A DNA stretch of 64,000 nucleotides from Actinophytocola gossypii (GCF_025165815.1 NZ_JAFFZE010000023.1:62001-126000), one strand, 5' to 3'; counted from the stretch's first letter, positions 54,022 through 62,901 are shown. Program-made: numbers and translations. Notes: generated by a model not told the origin, from the letters alone.

Positions 54022-54858
54022 ATGACGAACCCCGATCCCGGCCCGGTTGTCCAGCGGATCCTGATCGGCGCCGAGCTGCGGGCGGCGCGGGAGACCAGGA
54101 ACGTCACCTCGGGTGCGGCCACCGAGGCGCTGGGGTGGTACTCCGGGAAGCTGTCGAAGATCGAGCAGGGCGACATGCCGATCAGCGACAAGGACCTGGC
54201 CAAAGTCGTCGCCCTGCTCGACATCGACGACACGCGGGTCGACGCGCTGCGGAGCCTCGCCACCGAGGCGCGGCGCAAGCTGCCGCCGAACAGGGTTCCT
54301 GGCTGGGCCGCGAAGTACGTACACCTCTTCCACGCCGCGAAGGAGGTGCGGGTGTGGAACGGCGACACGTTTCCGGGCACCGTGCAGACGGTCGACTACG
54401 CGCGGGCGACCCTGGCCCAAGCCGTGAAGGTCGCGGCGACCGAAGTCGACCGGATGGCCGAGGACCGAGCCAAGCGGGTCGAGCGGATCATGGCCGCCGA
54501 CCGCCCCCGGCTGTGGGTCGCGGTGGGCGAGGAAGCGTTGCACCGGGAGGTCGGTGGACGGGCGACGCTGCGCGCTCAGCTCGAGCACGTGCGGAAGATC
54601 GCCGAGCTGCCGAACATCACCATCCAGGTCGTCCCGTTCGCCGGTGGCGCGCATGCCTCGCACGGTGTGTCGTTCTCGATCACCACGTTGATCGAAGGTC
54701 GGCATGGCGTGGTCTACCTGGAGGGCCTGAGCGGCTCGGACTACCTCGGCCGCGAGCACGTTGGCGTCTACACGTTGACTTTCGACCATTTGATGGCTGC
54801 GGCACTGAGCCCGCGCGAGACAATGGCACTGCTCGACCGTCGGATCGCCGAGTTGTAG
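54022..54858 (+). CDS. XRE-family regulator with DUF5753 domain
   Basis: The 278-aa protein has an N-terminal HTH (residues about 12-65, LRAARETRNVTSGAATEALGWYSGKLSKIEQGDM) and a DUF5753 sensor part with FPGTVQTVDYARATL, LWVAVGEEALHREVGG, NITIQVVPFAGG and FSITTLIE. ATG 54022 is preferred to the in-frame upstream ATG-like start at 54007. A DUF397 gene follows 14 nt after its stop, so this is a standard XRE/DUF397 pair. Confidence 0.92.
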   Translation: MTNPDPGPVVQRILIGAELRAARETRNVTSGAATEALGWYSGKLSKIEQGDMPISDKDLAKVVALLDIDDTRVDALRSLATEARRKLPPNRVPGWAAKYVHLFHAAKEVRVWNGDTFPGTVQTVDYARATLAQAVKVAATEVDRMAEDRAKRVERIMAADRPRLWVAVGEEALHREVGGRATLRAQLEHVRKIAELPNITIQVVPFAGGAHASHGVSFSITTLIEGRHGVVYLEGLSGSDYLGREHVGVYTLTFDHLMAAALSPRETMALLDRRIAEL

Positions 54859-54872
54859 GAGGGCGCGGAAAC

Positions 54873-55064
54873 ATGCACGACCCTGTCCCCACCGATGCAC
54901 GCTGGCGCAGGTCGACCCGCAGTGGTGGCGGTGAGAACTGTGTGGAGCTGGCTCAGGGCCCCACCTGGGCGGCCGTGCGCGACAGCAAGAACGCCACCGG
55001 CCCCGTGCTCACCGCCGACCTCGCGGCGCTGCTCCGAGCTGTGCAGGCCGACCGCCTGCGGTGA
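54873..55064 (+). CDS. DUF397 protein (63 aa), partner of the XRE regulator
   Basis: Starts MHDPVPTDARWRRSTRSGGG and has ENCVELAQGPTWAAVRDSKNATGPVL and ADLAALLRAV, matching DUF397. It probably binds the regulator encoded 14 nt upstream and works as its co-factor. GAGG precedes the ATG. Confidence 0.9.
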   Translation: MHDPVPTDARWRRSTRSGGGENCVELAQGPTWAAVRDSKNATGPVLTADLAALLRAVQADRLR

Positions 55065-55081
55065 CCCTCTAGGATCCAGGC

Positions 55082-55717
55082 GTGCGGCGGGTGTTGTGGG
55101 GAGTCCTGGTCGCGGCGGTTCTCGCCGGTTGTACCGGGCAGGCCCCGCGGGCGCTTCCGCCACGCGCCGCCGCGCCCAGTTCGGAGCCGCCCGCTGCCGC
55201 CGAGTGCACCGCCGACGGCGTGGCGTTCTCGTTGGGCGGGGCCGACGCCGCCATGGGCGTGCGGGTGCTGAACGTCGAGATCGTCAACTGCGGCGCCGAG
55301 CCGGTCACCGTCGACGGCTACCCGAGCCTGCGCCTGTTCGACGGTGAGCAGGAGGACCCGCTGGCCGTGCGGGTGACGCACGGGTCCTCGGCCGTCGCGA
55401 CCGTGCCGGCGCTGGACGTCCCGCCGACGCCGGTGACCCTCGCGCCGGGCGAGTCCGCGTGGGCCGGCCTGGTGTGGCGGAACCTGGTCACGGACGCGAC
55501 CGTCCCGGCCACCACCGCGGTCGCCCTCGACGTCGCCCTGAGCCAGGGAACGGACTGGCACCAGGTGCCCCTGCACCCGACCACCATCGACCTGGGCAAC
55601 ACCGACACGATCGGCCTCGGCCCGTGGCAGCGTCTCGACCAGGAGCGGACCGACCGCCCGGGCGAGGCCCCGAACCCGACCGCACCGCCGTCGAACGACC
55701 CCCGGGACCGCACCTAG
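55082..55717 (+). CDS. DUF4232-type lipoprotein
   Basis: The 211-aa protein starts at GTG 55082 with a short signal peptide and lipobox (MRRVLWGVLVAAVLAGCTGQ; Cys17), then a Pro/Ala linker and one beta-sandwich domain with CTADGVAFSLGG, VRVLNVEIVNCGAEPVTVDGYPSLRLFD and LAPGESAWAGLVWRN, as in DUF4232 domains of actinobacterial lipoproteins. The C-terminus is Pro/Asp/Arg-rich and probably disordered. Cell-surface protein of unknown role. Confidence 0.8.
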   Translation: MRRVLWGVLVAAVLAGCTGQAPRALPPRAAAPSSEPPAAAECTADGVAFSLGGADAAMGVRVLNVEIVNCGAEPVTVDGYPSLRLFDGEQEDPLAVRVTHGSSAVATVPALDVPPTPVTLAPGESAWAGLVWRNLVTDATVPATTAVALDVALSQGTDWHQVPLHPTTIDLGNTDTIGLGPWQRLDQERTDRPGEAPNPTAPPSNDPRDRT

Positions 55718-55736
55718 ACAGCCGAGGAGGCAGGGG

Positions 55737-55985
55737 TTGGCTCGGGAGTTCGCACTCCGCCGGCACGCCACGTTCGAGCCGGTGGCCGACGGTGACGTCC
55801 TGGTCTCCGCCGGCTACCTCACCGACGACGGCCGGTTCGTCGTGCGCCGACAGGACCAGCTGAGCGGACTGCTCGGCCGGGGAAGGCTCCGCACGATCGC
55901 CGGACGCGGGGACACCCTGCACGTACTCGCCGGCACGACGCACTACCAGGTCGACCTGGCTAGCCTGTTGCCTGGGCGAGGGTGA
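55737..55985 (+). CDS. Hypothetical protein, 82 aa
   Basis: TTG start at 55737 after GAGGAGG. MAREFALRRHATFEPVADGDVLVSAGYLT is followed by strand-rich RFVVRRQDQLSG and RTIAGRGDTLHVLAGTTHYQVDL. No known family. Tail-to-tail overlap of 26 nt with egtD; the 19-nt gap to the lipoprotein gene suggests one transcript. Confidence 0.55.
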   Translation: MAREFALRRHATFEPVADGDVLVSAGYLTDDGRFVVRRQDQLSGLLGRGRLRTIAGRGDTLHVLAGTTHYQVDLASLLPGRG

Positions 55986-56925
55986 CGCCGAAGCGGGACT
56001 CCGCGTCGGTCCACCACTCGCGGAGGGCGAAGCCGGCGTCGGCGAGTTCGGCGGCTACCCGGTCGCGGCGGAACTTGGCGGAGACCTCGGTGCGCAGCTC
56101 CTCCCCTTCGGCGAACGACACCGTCAGGCCGACGACCGGGACCCGCACCTCCATCGCCCTGGTCGCGCGGAGGCGCATCTCGACCCACTCCTGTTCGTAG
56201 TCCCACAGGGCCACGTGCTCGAACGCGGTCGGGTCGAAGTTCGCGGCCAGTTCGCGGTTCAGCACGTGCAGGACGTTGCGGTTGAACTCCGCGGTCACAC
56301 CCGCCGCGTCGTCGTAGGCGCGGACCAGGACGTGCGGGTCCTTCACCAGATCCGTACCCAGCAGCAACCACTCGCCGTCGTCGAGGGTGTCGCGGATCGA
56401 CGCCAGGAACTTCGCGCGTTCGTCGGGCACCAGGTTGCCGAGCGTGCCGCCGAGGAACGCGACCAGGCGTGGCGCGGAGCCGGGTAGCAGGGCCAGGTGT
56501 TGGGTGAAGTCGCCGACGACGCCGTGCACGACCACCGGGTCGTAGGCGGCGGCGAGGGTGGCGGCGGCGTCGGCGAGCGCGGTCTCGGACACGTCGAGGG
56601 TGACGATCTCGCGCAGGGTCGGCCGAACCGCGTCGAGCAGGAGCCTGGTCTTCTCGGACGATCCGGAGCCCAGTTCGACCACGGTGCGGGCGCCGGTCAG
56701 CGCGGCGATCTCCTCGGCGCGCTCGGCCAGGATCTCGCGCTCGGCCCTGGTCGGGTAGTACTCGGGCAGGCGGGTGATCCGCTCGAACAGTTCGCTGCCC
56801 CGGGCGTCGTAGAACCACTTGGGCGGCAAGGTCTTCGGCGCCCCGGTCAGTCCTGTTCGGACATCGGAGCGCAGGCCGCGGACGATGTCGTCGGGAGTCA
56901 GGTGCACGGTCAGGTCGAAGGTCAC
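55960..56925 (-). CDS. egtD: L-histidine N(alpha)-methyltransferase EgtD
   Basis: The 321-aa enzyme starts at GTG 56925 and trimethylates histidine to hercynine using SAM. Family motifs: LPPKWFYDARGSELFERITRLPEYYPTRAEREIL (about residues 34-67), VVELGSGSSEKTRLLLDA (SAM-binding), FLGGTLGN, LLGTDLVKDP and AEFNRNVLHVLNREL. The start overlaps the egtC stop by GTGA. Last gene of the egtABCD operon. Confidence 0.95.
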   Translation of the reverse strand: MTFDLTVHLTPDDIVRGLRSDVRTGLTGAPKTLPPKWFYDARGSELFERITRLPEYYPTRAEREILAERAEEIAALTGARTVVELGSGSSEKTRLLLDAVRPTLREIVTLDVSETALADAAATLAAAYDPVVVHGVVGDFTQHLALLPGSAPRLVAFLGGTLGNLVPDERAKFLASIRDTLDDGEWLLLGTDLVKDPHVLVRAYDDAAGVTAEFNRNVLHVLNRELAANFDPTAFEHVALWDYEQEWVEMRLRATRAMEVRVPVVGLTVSFAEGEELRTEVSAKFRRDRVAAELADAGFALREWWTDAESRFGVTLAQATG

Positions 56926-57671
56926 GGTTCTCCGATCGGCGTGATGTCCACTGTGGACGAGGTAGTGACGACGAGGTGACGGTCGGGGACCTCGCGCCAG
57001 GACGGGTGGTCGTCGTAGGGCTCGGAGGCGACGGCGACGCCTTCCGGCGAGCGGCGTACCCAGAGCGCGTGGGTCCAGGCGGTGCCGACGACCGTGTGGC
57101 CGTCGGTCAGCAGCAGGTTCAGCCGGGAGCCGGGCGCGGCCGCCTCGACGGCGAGGACGAGCGACGACACCGCGTCGGCCGGCTTGTCCCCGGCGTCGAG
57201 GCGGTGCCGCAGCAGCGCCCAGAGCAGCGCGGAGTCGGTCGGCGCGTCCATGGTCAGCAGCGACTCCACCGGCAGCGTCGACGCGAGCGGGACCACCGAC
57301 GACGGCCAGCCGCGCACCACGCCGTTGTGGCTGAACAGCCACGGGCCCCTGGCGAACGGCGCGGCGGCGGTCTCCACCACGGGCATGCCGACGGTGGCCG
57401 AGCGGACCGCCGCGAGCACCCCGCCCGACGACACCTCGGTCGCCAGGCGGGGCAGTGCGGTGTCGGTCCACATCGGAACCGCGCGGCGGAGCAGGGCCGG
57501 CTCGGCGGAGGAGCCGGTGTACCAGCCGATGCCGAAGCCGTCGGCGTTCACCGTGCCGCCGCCGCGCATGTCGCGGGGCGCCCAGGACTGGCACAGCAGC
57601 GAGTGCCCGGGGTTGAGCAGCAGGTCGGCCAGTGGAACCGGCTCCCCGAGGTAGGCGAGGTGTCGGCACAC
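56922..57671 (-). CDS. egtC: Ergothioneine biosynthesis glutamine amidotransferase EgtC
   Basis: The 249-aa class II amidotransferase has an N-terminal Cys nucleophile (MCRHLAYLGEP; Cys2 after Met removal), WAPRDMRGGGTVNADGFGIGWY, LFSHNGVVRGW, and ALLWALLRHRL. EgtC removes the glutamyl group from gamma-glutamyl-hercynyl-cysteine sulfoxide. It lies 42 nt after egtB, whose end carries repeat copy B in the gap, and overlaps egtD by 4 nt. Confidence 0.94.
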   Translation of the reverse strand: MCRHLAYLGEPVPLADLLLNPGHSLLCQSWAPRDMRGGGTVNADGFGIGWYTGSSAEPALLRRAVPMWTDTALPRLATEVSSGGVLAAVRSATVGMPVVETAAAPFARGPWLFSHNGVVRGWPSSVVPLASTLPVESLLTMDAPTDSALLWALLRHRLDAGDKPADAVSSLVLAVEAAAPGSRLNLLLTDGHTVVGTAWTHALWVRRSPEGVAVASEPYDDHPSWREVPDRHLVVTTSSTVDITPIGEP

Positions 57672-57702
57672 GCCTACGTCCGCTCCGCCACATTGGTCGC
57701 TT

Positions 57703-57738
57703 CGCTCATCCGCTCAGTCACCGTCTTCCCTCGTCGCG
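57703..57738. repeat. 36-nt repeat, copy B, over the 3' end of egtB
   Basis: One mismatch against copy A at 1226-1261. It holds the egtB stop (57714-57716) and the last seven codons (ATREDGD). The minus strand continues GAGCGGATGAGCGAAGCGACC, a motif type often repeated in actinobacterial genomes. Confidence 0.8.
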
Positions 57739-59066
57739 ACGGTGACCGCTCCTTGGCTCCGCTCCGCGATCGACACGTCCCGCGCGCAGCGGAAGCCGGC
57801 GAAGATCTGGCGGCGGATCGGGTGGTCCCAGTTGCGGAACGTGGCCCGCGCCGCCACCGGGTCGGTGCCGAACGAGCCGCCGCGCAGCATCCGGTAGTCG
57901 CCGCCGAAGAAGACCTCCGAGTACTCCCGGTACGGGAACGCCTCGAAGCCCGGGTAGCCGTGGAAGCCCGTGTCCAGCCACTCCCAGACGTCGCCGACGA
58001 GCTGGTGCACGCCGGCCGGCGACGCTCCCGCCGGGTAGGCGCCGACCGGCGCGGGCGACAGGTGCCGCTGGCCGAGGTTCGCGTGCTCCGGCCCGGGATC
58101 CTCGTCGCCCCACGGGAACCGGCGGGACCGGCCGGTCGCCGGGTCGAAGCGGGCGGCCTTCTCCCACTCCGGCTCGGTCGGCAACCGTTTGCCGGCCCAC
58201 GCCGCGTACGCCGCCGCCTCGTGGAAGCACACGTGCACCACCGGTTCGTCCGGCGGGATCGGCTCCACCACGCCGAACCGCCGCCGCAGCCAGCGGTCGC
58301 CGTCGCGCAGCCAGAACCGGGGCGCGGTGAGGTCGGCCTTGACCCGGTACGCCCAACCCTCCGGCGACCACCAGCGCGGGTCGTCGTAGCCGCCGCCGTC
58401 GACGAACGCCTGGTACGCGGCGTTGGTGACCGGCGCGGCGTCGATGACGAACGCGTCGACGTGCACGTCGTGGGCCGGGCGTTCGTTGTCCAGCGCCCAC
58501 GGGTCGATCGAGGTGCCCATGGTGAACGGGCCGGCCGGGATCAGCACCTCGGCGGTCGGCAGGGCGCGGCCGGGCGGCGGGGGCGGCGCGTGCAGCACCG
58601 GGGCGCCCCTGCGCAGCTGGTGGGTGGCGAGCATGGTCTCGTCGTGCTGCTGCTCGTGCTGGACGATCATGCCGAACGCGAAGCCCCCCGCCTCCAGCCG
58701 GCGGCCCTCCAGCGGGCTGCGGTCGAGCACGTCGAGGACCTTGTCCCGGACCTCGCGGACGTAGCCGCGGGCCTCCGTCGGCGACAGCAGCGGCAGCGCC
58801 GGGCGGTCGGCCCGAGGGTGCTGGAACGCGTCGTACAGGTCGTCGATGTCGTGGCGGACCGGCTCGCGGCCGCCGACGTCGCGGACCAGCCAGAGTTCCT
58901 CCTGGTTGCCGATGTGCGCGAGGTCCCAGACCAGCGGCGACATCAGCTTCGAGTGCTGGCGCACAAGGTCGCCGTCGTCCACGGCGTCGGTGAGCGCGAC
59001 GCTGCGGGCCCGCGCCCGGTCCAGCTCGTCGGCCACCCGGGTGCGGAGTTGCTCGGTGGTGGTCAT
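57714..59066 (-). CDS. egtB: Hercynine oxygenase EgtB
   Basis: The 450-aa non-haem iron sulfoxide synthase joins hercynine to gamma-glutamylcysteine with O2. It has a DinB-like N-terminal domain with three His ligands (DLAHIGNQEE His51; QHEQQHDE His137 and His141) and a C-terminal formylglycine-generating-enzyme-sulfatase domain (VLIPAGPFTMGTSID, VTNAAYQAFVDGGGY, LPTEPEWEKAARF, LVGDVWEWLDTGF, MLRGGSFGTDPVAARATFRNWDHP). The last about 20 residues (SIAERSQGAVTVATREDGD) lie in or beside repeat copy B and may be an extension. Confidence 0.95.
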   Translation of the reverse strand: MTTTEQLRTRVADELDRARARSVALTDAVDDGDLVRQHSKLMSPLVWDLAHIGNQEELWLVRDVGGREPVRHDIDDLYDAFQHPRADRPALPLLSPTEARGYVREVRDKVLDVLDRSPLEGRRLEAGGFAFGMIVQHEQQHDETMLATHQLRRGAPVLHAPPPPPGRALPTAEVLIPAGPFTMGTSIDPWALDNERPAHDVHVDAFVIDAAPVTNAAYQAFVDGGGYDDPRWWSPEGWAYRVKADLTAPRFWLRDGDRWLRRRFGVVEPIPPDEPVVHVCFHEAAAYAAWAGKRLPTEPEWEKAARFDPATGRSRRFPWGDEDPGPEHANLGQRHLSPAPVGAYPAGASPAGVHQLVGDVWEWLDTGFHGYPGFEAFPYREYSEVFFGGDYRMLRGGSFGTDPVAARATFRNWDHPIRRQIFAGFRCARDVSIAERSQGAVTVATREDGD

Positions 59067-60283
59067 CGGACGCTCCTCTCGTGGAGGCGGTCGAGGTCGG
59101 CGAGGACTGCCCCGGTCAGGTCGTGACCGAGGCCCAGGCCGGGCAGGGCGCGGGCGCCCAGGTCGAGGACGGCCGCGGCGGCGGTGGCGAGCGCGCGGTC
59201 GGCCAGGCCGTCGCGGGCCGCGGGCAGCCACCGGTCGCCGACCGGCAGGCAGGCGTCGAGCACGGCGTCGACCGTGCGCGGGGTGGACAGCAGCGCGAGG
59301 AGCAGCGCGACCGGCGTGAGCCAGGCGTCGCCGGGCTGGGCGTCGAGGTAGCGCACCTCCAGGTACCCGTGCGGACGGACCGGCGGGAACATCGTGGACA
59401 GGTGGTAGTCGAGGTCGTCGGCGGTCGGGCCGCTCGGCAGCGCGCCGGCGAGCCAGTCGGCGAAGGTCACGCCGGGGGTGGCCCAGTCGTCGCCGTCGTC
59501 GCGGACGCACAGGACGGGTGTGTCGAGCACGCGCCGCGCCCAGTCGGCGGCCGGGTCGGCGACGATCCGGGACGGCGAGCTGCGTGGCGGGTCGGTGCCG
59601 AGGACGGCCCGCATCCGCGCCGAGGCCCAGCCGTCGCCGGGTGAGTTGGCGAACGCGGCCACCAGCACCGGCCCGAGCGCGGACACCGCGGTCCAGCGGG
59701 CGGCGGCCGTGTCGGGTTCGCCGGTGTCCAGGCAGACCTGCAGGCCGGCGGTGGCACACATCATCGTGCGTCCGTGCGGGCCGATCGGCTCGAACACCCG
59801 CTCCATGGCGACGTAGCGCGGGGTGTTCAGCAGGCGACGCGGCGGACGGTGCCGGTCGGTGGCGTGGTCGCCGAGGACGAGTCCGGCATCGGAGAGCAGC
59901 CCGGTGAGGTACGCCAGGTCGGCCTGGACGGCGTCGACGAGCCGGCGGAGCGTGGGCTGGGGAAGGGTGGAGATCTCGACCTGGCCGCCGGGTTCGAGGG
60001 AGAGCGGCGAGCCGGCCGGAAGGGGGACTTCTGGGCTTTCGGGGTTCAGCGTGCGCGGGGTGTGCGGCCCCAGGGCGTCGGCCAGCCGCCGCGCGTCGAG
60101 CGGCCGGCGGGGGTCGTCGGCGTGGTGCACGATCCACTCCAGTTCGACCCCGGTGAGCCGTGGCGGGCCGTGCTTGAAGCAGACCGAGGCGACGTAGGCC
60201 TCGGCCTCCACGCGGTCCCGCAGCCGGCGCCTGGCCGACTCGATGATCCGCGGATTGCTTGGGGACTGGGACAAAGCGGGCAT
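59063..60283 (-). CDS. egtA: Glutamate-cysteine ligase EgtA
   Basis: The 406-aa enzyme makes gamma-glutamylcysteine for ergothioneine. Features: VASVCFKHGPPRLTGVELEWIVHHAD, LEPGGQVEISTLPQPTLRRLVDAV (substrate-binding), RYVAMERVFEP, GLQVCLDTG and GYLEVRYLDAQPGDAW. ATG 60283 follows GGGGAGG. It heads egtA-egtB-egtC-egtD (ATGA overlap with egtB) and is divergent from an AcnR-like regulator across a palindrome. Confidence 0.94.
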   Translation of the reverse strand: MPALSQSPSNPRIIESARRRLRDRVEAEAYVASVCFKHGPPRLTGVELEWIVHHADDPRRPLDARRLADALGPHTPRTLNPESPEVPLPAGSPLSLEPGGQVEISTLPQPTLRRLVDAVQADLAYLTGLLSDAGLVLGDHATDRHRPPRRLLNTPRYVAMERVFEPIGPHGRTMMCATAGLQVCLDTGEPDTAAARWTAVSALGPVLVAAFANSPGDGWASARMRAVLGTDPPRSSPSRIVADPAADWARRVLDTPVLCVRDDGDDWATPGVTFADWLAGALPSGPTADDLDYHLSTMFPPVRPHGYLEVRYLDAQPGDAWLTPVALLLALLSTPRTVDAVLDACLPVGDRWLPAARDGLADRALATAAAAVLDLGARALPGLGLGHDLTGAVLADLDRLHERSVR

Positions 60284-60351
60284 GGTCGCGCCTCCCCTCA
60301 GGTCGCGATCGACGCTACCCGCGCCCACCGACAATCGCGTGCCGGAGAATG

Positions 60352-60367
60352 CAGACCGTACGTACGG
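60352..60367. promoter_or_regulatory. AcnR-like site between egtA and acnR
   Basis: CAGACCGTACGTACGG keeps the layout of the AcnR consensus, with 10 of 12 fixed bases matching. Its core CCGTACGTACGG (60356-60367) is a perfect 12-bp palindrome inside a 26-bp imperfect one with ATGCA/TGCAT ends. It lies 69 nt before egtA and 37 nt before acnR. Confidence 0.55.
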
Positions 60368-60403
60368 ATTGCATAGACGACCGGCGGCTGGGACGATCAT
60401 CTG

Positions 60404-60979
60404 ATGCCACGGGTCAGCCAGGACCACCTCGACGCGCGTCGCCACCAGATCCTCGACGGCGCGCGCGTGTGTTTCGCCCGGCACGGGTACGAGGGCGCGA
60501 CGGTCCGCCGGCTGGAGGAGGCTACCGGCCTGTCCCGGGGCGCGATCTTCCACCACTTCCGGGACAAGGAGTCGCTGTTCCTCGCCCTCGCCGAGGACGA
60601 CGCGCACCGGATGGCCGACGTGGTCGCCCGGGAGGGCCTGGTGCAGGTGATGCGCGACCTGCTGGCCACCCCCGACGGCGCCGACTGGCTGGGCAGCCGG
60701 CTGGAGCTGTCCCGCAGGCTGCGCACCGACCCGGAGTTCCGCGCCCGCTGGGCCGAGCGGTCCGAGCGGCTCACCGTCGCCACCCGGCAACGCCTGCTGC
60801 GCCAGCGCGAGGCCGGCAACCTGCGCGACGACATCGACGTGAGCGTGCTCACGGCGTACCTGGAGCTGGTGCTCGAAGGCCTGGTGTCGCACCTGGCCAT
60901 GGGTCTGCCCGCGGACGACCTGGAACCCGTGCTCGACCTCGTCGAGTCGTCGGTGCGGCGCGCGGGACCGCGGTCGTAG
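60404..60979 (+). CDS. acnR: TetR-family repressor AcnR (aconitase regulator)
   Basis: The 191-aa regulator has a TetR HTH (about residues 11-57, RRHQILDGARVCFARHGYEGATVRRLEEATGLSRGAIFHHFRDKESLF). This stretch and the following LALAEDDAHRMADVV closely match C. glutamicum AcnR as I recall it, and the M. tuberculosis homologue Rv1474c lies beside acn. AcnR represses aconitase and responds to citrate/metal. Here acnA is 7 kb away. A palindrome upstream suggests autoregulation. Confidence 0.85.
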   Translation: MPRVSQDHLDARRHQILDGARVCFARHGYEGATVRRLEEATGLSRGAIFHHFRDKESLFLALAEDDAHRMADVVAREGLVQVMRDLLATPDGADWLGSRLELSRRLRTDPEFRARWAERSERLTVATRQRLLRQREAGNLRDDIDVSVLTAYLELVLEGLVSHLAMGLPADDLEPVLDLVESSVRRAGPRS

Positions 60980-60994
60980 GCGCATCCTGGACCC

Positions 60995-61558
60995 ATGGAT
61001 CTTCTCGATTCGCACGGCCACGCCATGGACGTGTTCGACCGGGCGGTGCACAAGGTGGGGATCAGCGACTGGGACTCCCCCACCCCGTGCACCGACTGGG
61101 ACGTGAAGGAGCTGGTCAACCACATCGTCGGCGAGCAGCTGTGGGTGCCGGACCTGCTGGCGGGCCGGACGATCGCCGAGGTCGGGGACAAGTTCGACGG
61201 CGACGTGCTGAACGACGACCCGATCGGCACCTGGACCGCCGCGTCCCAGGCCGCCCGCGCCGCGTGGCTGGAGCCAGGCGCGCTGGACCGGACCGTGCAC
61301 CTGAGCTTCGGCGACACCGAGGCCCGCGAGTACGGCTGGCAGATGACCATCGACCTCGCCGTGCACGGCTGGGACCTGGCGACGGCGCTCGGCTCGGACG
61401 CCGGCATGGGCGACGAGCTGGCCACCGCACTGCTCGCCTACATCGAGCCGCAGCTCGACGCCATGCAAGGCAGCGGCATCTTCGCCGCCCCGGTCCCGGT
61501 GCCGGACGACGCCGAGCCGCAGGACCGGCTGGTGGCCGCGCTCGGCCGCCGACCATGA
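60995..61558 (+). CDS. TIGR03086-family (DinB_2/maleylpyruvate isomerase-like) metal-binding protein
   Basis: The 187-aa protein shows SPTPCTDWDVKELVNHIVGEQLW (about residues 30-52), GWQMTIDLAVHGWDLATALG and a helical bundle throughout, the TIGR03086 pattern. The His in NHIVGE and in VHGWDL would bind metal; some relatives use mycothiol. The substrate is unknown. 15 nt after acnR on the same strand, so possibly co-transcribed. Confidence 0.88.
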   Translation: MDLLDSHGHAMDVFDRAVHKVGISDWDSPTPCTDWDVKELVNHIVGEQLWVPDLLAGRTIAEVGDKFDGDVLNDDPIGTWTAASQAARAAWLEPGALDRTVHLSFGDTEAREYGWQMTIDLAVHGWDLATALGSDAGMGDELATALLAYIEPQLDAMQGSGIFAAPVPVPDDAEPQDRLVAALGRRP

Positions 61559-61572
61559 CCCGCTGACCCACG

Positions 61573-62901
61573 ATGACCGACGTGCTCCTCGAGGTTCTCG
61601 GTGTCCTGGCGGTCGTCGCGCTGACACTCGGCACCGCGGTGTTCGTCGCGGCCGAGTTCTCGCTGACCGCGCTGGAGCGCAGCCAGGTCGACAGCGACCT
61701 GCGGCGGGTCGGCGACGCCCGGTCCAGGCACGTGCACCGGGCGCACCAGACGTTGTCGTTCCAGCTGTCCGGCGCGCAGGTCGGCATTACGATCACCACG
61801 CTGACCATGGGATACATCGCCGAGCCGATCATCGCCGGCTGGGTAGCGCCCGTGCTGTCGGCGTTGTCCGTGCCCGCGTCGGCCGCGGTGCCGGTCGCGC
61901 TGGTCGTGGCGCTGCTGCTGGCGAACGTGATCAGCATGCTGTTCGGCGAGCTGGTGCCGAAGAACCTGGCGATCGCGCGGCCGCTGCCCACCGCGCGGAT
62001 GGTCGCGGGCTGGCAGGTGCGGTTCTCGGCGGTGCTGCGCTGGTTCATCGCGCTGCTGAACGCCTGGGCGAACTGGCTGGTGCGCCGCCTGGGCGTGGAG
62101 CCGGCCGACGAGCTGGCGTCGGCCCGGTCACCGCAGGAACTCGGCTCGCTGGTCCGCACCAGCGCCGAGCACGGCACGATCGACGAGGGCACGGCGGCGC
62201 TGCTGAACCGGTCGCTGCGCTTCGGTGAGCGGACCGCGGCGGAGCTGATGACCCCGCGCGTGCAGGTGGAGTCGCTGCCGACCGACGCGACGGTGACCGA
62301 CCTGATCGAGCTGACCAGGCGCACTGGTGTCTCCCGCTTCCCGGTGCACGAGGGCGACCTGGACGTGGTGCGCGGCGTCGTGCACGTCAAGCAGGCGTTC
62401 AACGTGCCGGCGGCTCGCCGCGCCACGACGAAGGTGAACACCCTGATGCGCCCGGTGCAGACGGTCCCGGAGAGCCTGGACGGCGACGTGCTGCTGGACC
62501 GGCTGCGCAGCTCCGGTCTTCAACTGGCGGTGGTCGTCGACGAGTACGGCGGCACGGCCGGCCTGGTCACCCTGGAGGACCTGGTCGAGGAGATCGTCGG
62601 CGACGTCCGCGACGAACACGACCGCGGCGAGGTCAACCCGGTTCGCCCGCTCGGCCGGGACAGCTGGATGGTGTCCGGCCTGCTGCGCGACGACGAACTG
62701 GCCGACGCGACCGGGTTCCGGATGCCGGAGGGCGACTACGAGACCCTCGCGGGTCTGGTGCTGACCCGGCTCGGCCGCATCCCCGAGGTCAACGACGAGG
62801 TCCGGGTGGAGGGCTGGCGGATCACCGTGATGCGGATGGACCGGCACCGGGTGGCCGAGCTGCGGGTGGCGAAGATCCCCGAGGTGGTGACGCCGGTATG
62901 A
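61573..62901 (+). CDS. CNNM/CorC-family membrane protein with CBS domains (DUF21-CBS-CorC)
   Basis: The 442-aa protein has a DUF21 membrane domain (about 1-200, with FVAAEFSLTALERS, QLSGAQVGITITTLTMGY and LFGELVPKNLAIARP), a CBS pair (about 215-340: LMTPRVQVESLPTDATVTDLIELTRRTG, TLMRPVQTVPES, VVVDEYGGTAGLVTLEDLVEEIVGD) and a C-terminal CorC/HlyC domain (WMVSGLLRDDELADATGFRMPEGDYETLAG). Family members export Mg2+/Co2+ or other cations. Overlaps the next paralogue by ATGA. Confidence 0.92.
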   Translation: MTDVLLEVLGVLAVVALTLGTAVFVAAEFSLTALERSQVDSDLRRVGDARSRHVHRAHQTLSFQLSGAQVGITITTLTMGYIAEPIIAGWVAPVLSALSVPASAAVPVALVVALLLANVISMLFGELVPKNLAIARPLPTARMVAGWQVRFSAVLRWFIALLNAWANWLVRRLGVEPADELASARSPQELGSLVRTSAEHGTIDEGTAALLNRSLRFGERTAAELMTPRVQVESLPTDATVTDLIELTRRTGVSRFPVHEGDLDVVRGVVHVKQAFNVPAARRATTKVNTLMRPVQTVPESLDGDVLLDRLRSSGLQLAVVVDEYGGTAGLVTLEDLVEEIVGDVRDEHDRGEVNPVRPLGRDSWMVSGLLRDDELADATGFRMPEGDYETLAGLVLTRLGRIPEVNDEVRVEGWRITVMRMDRHRVAELRVAKIPEVVTPV

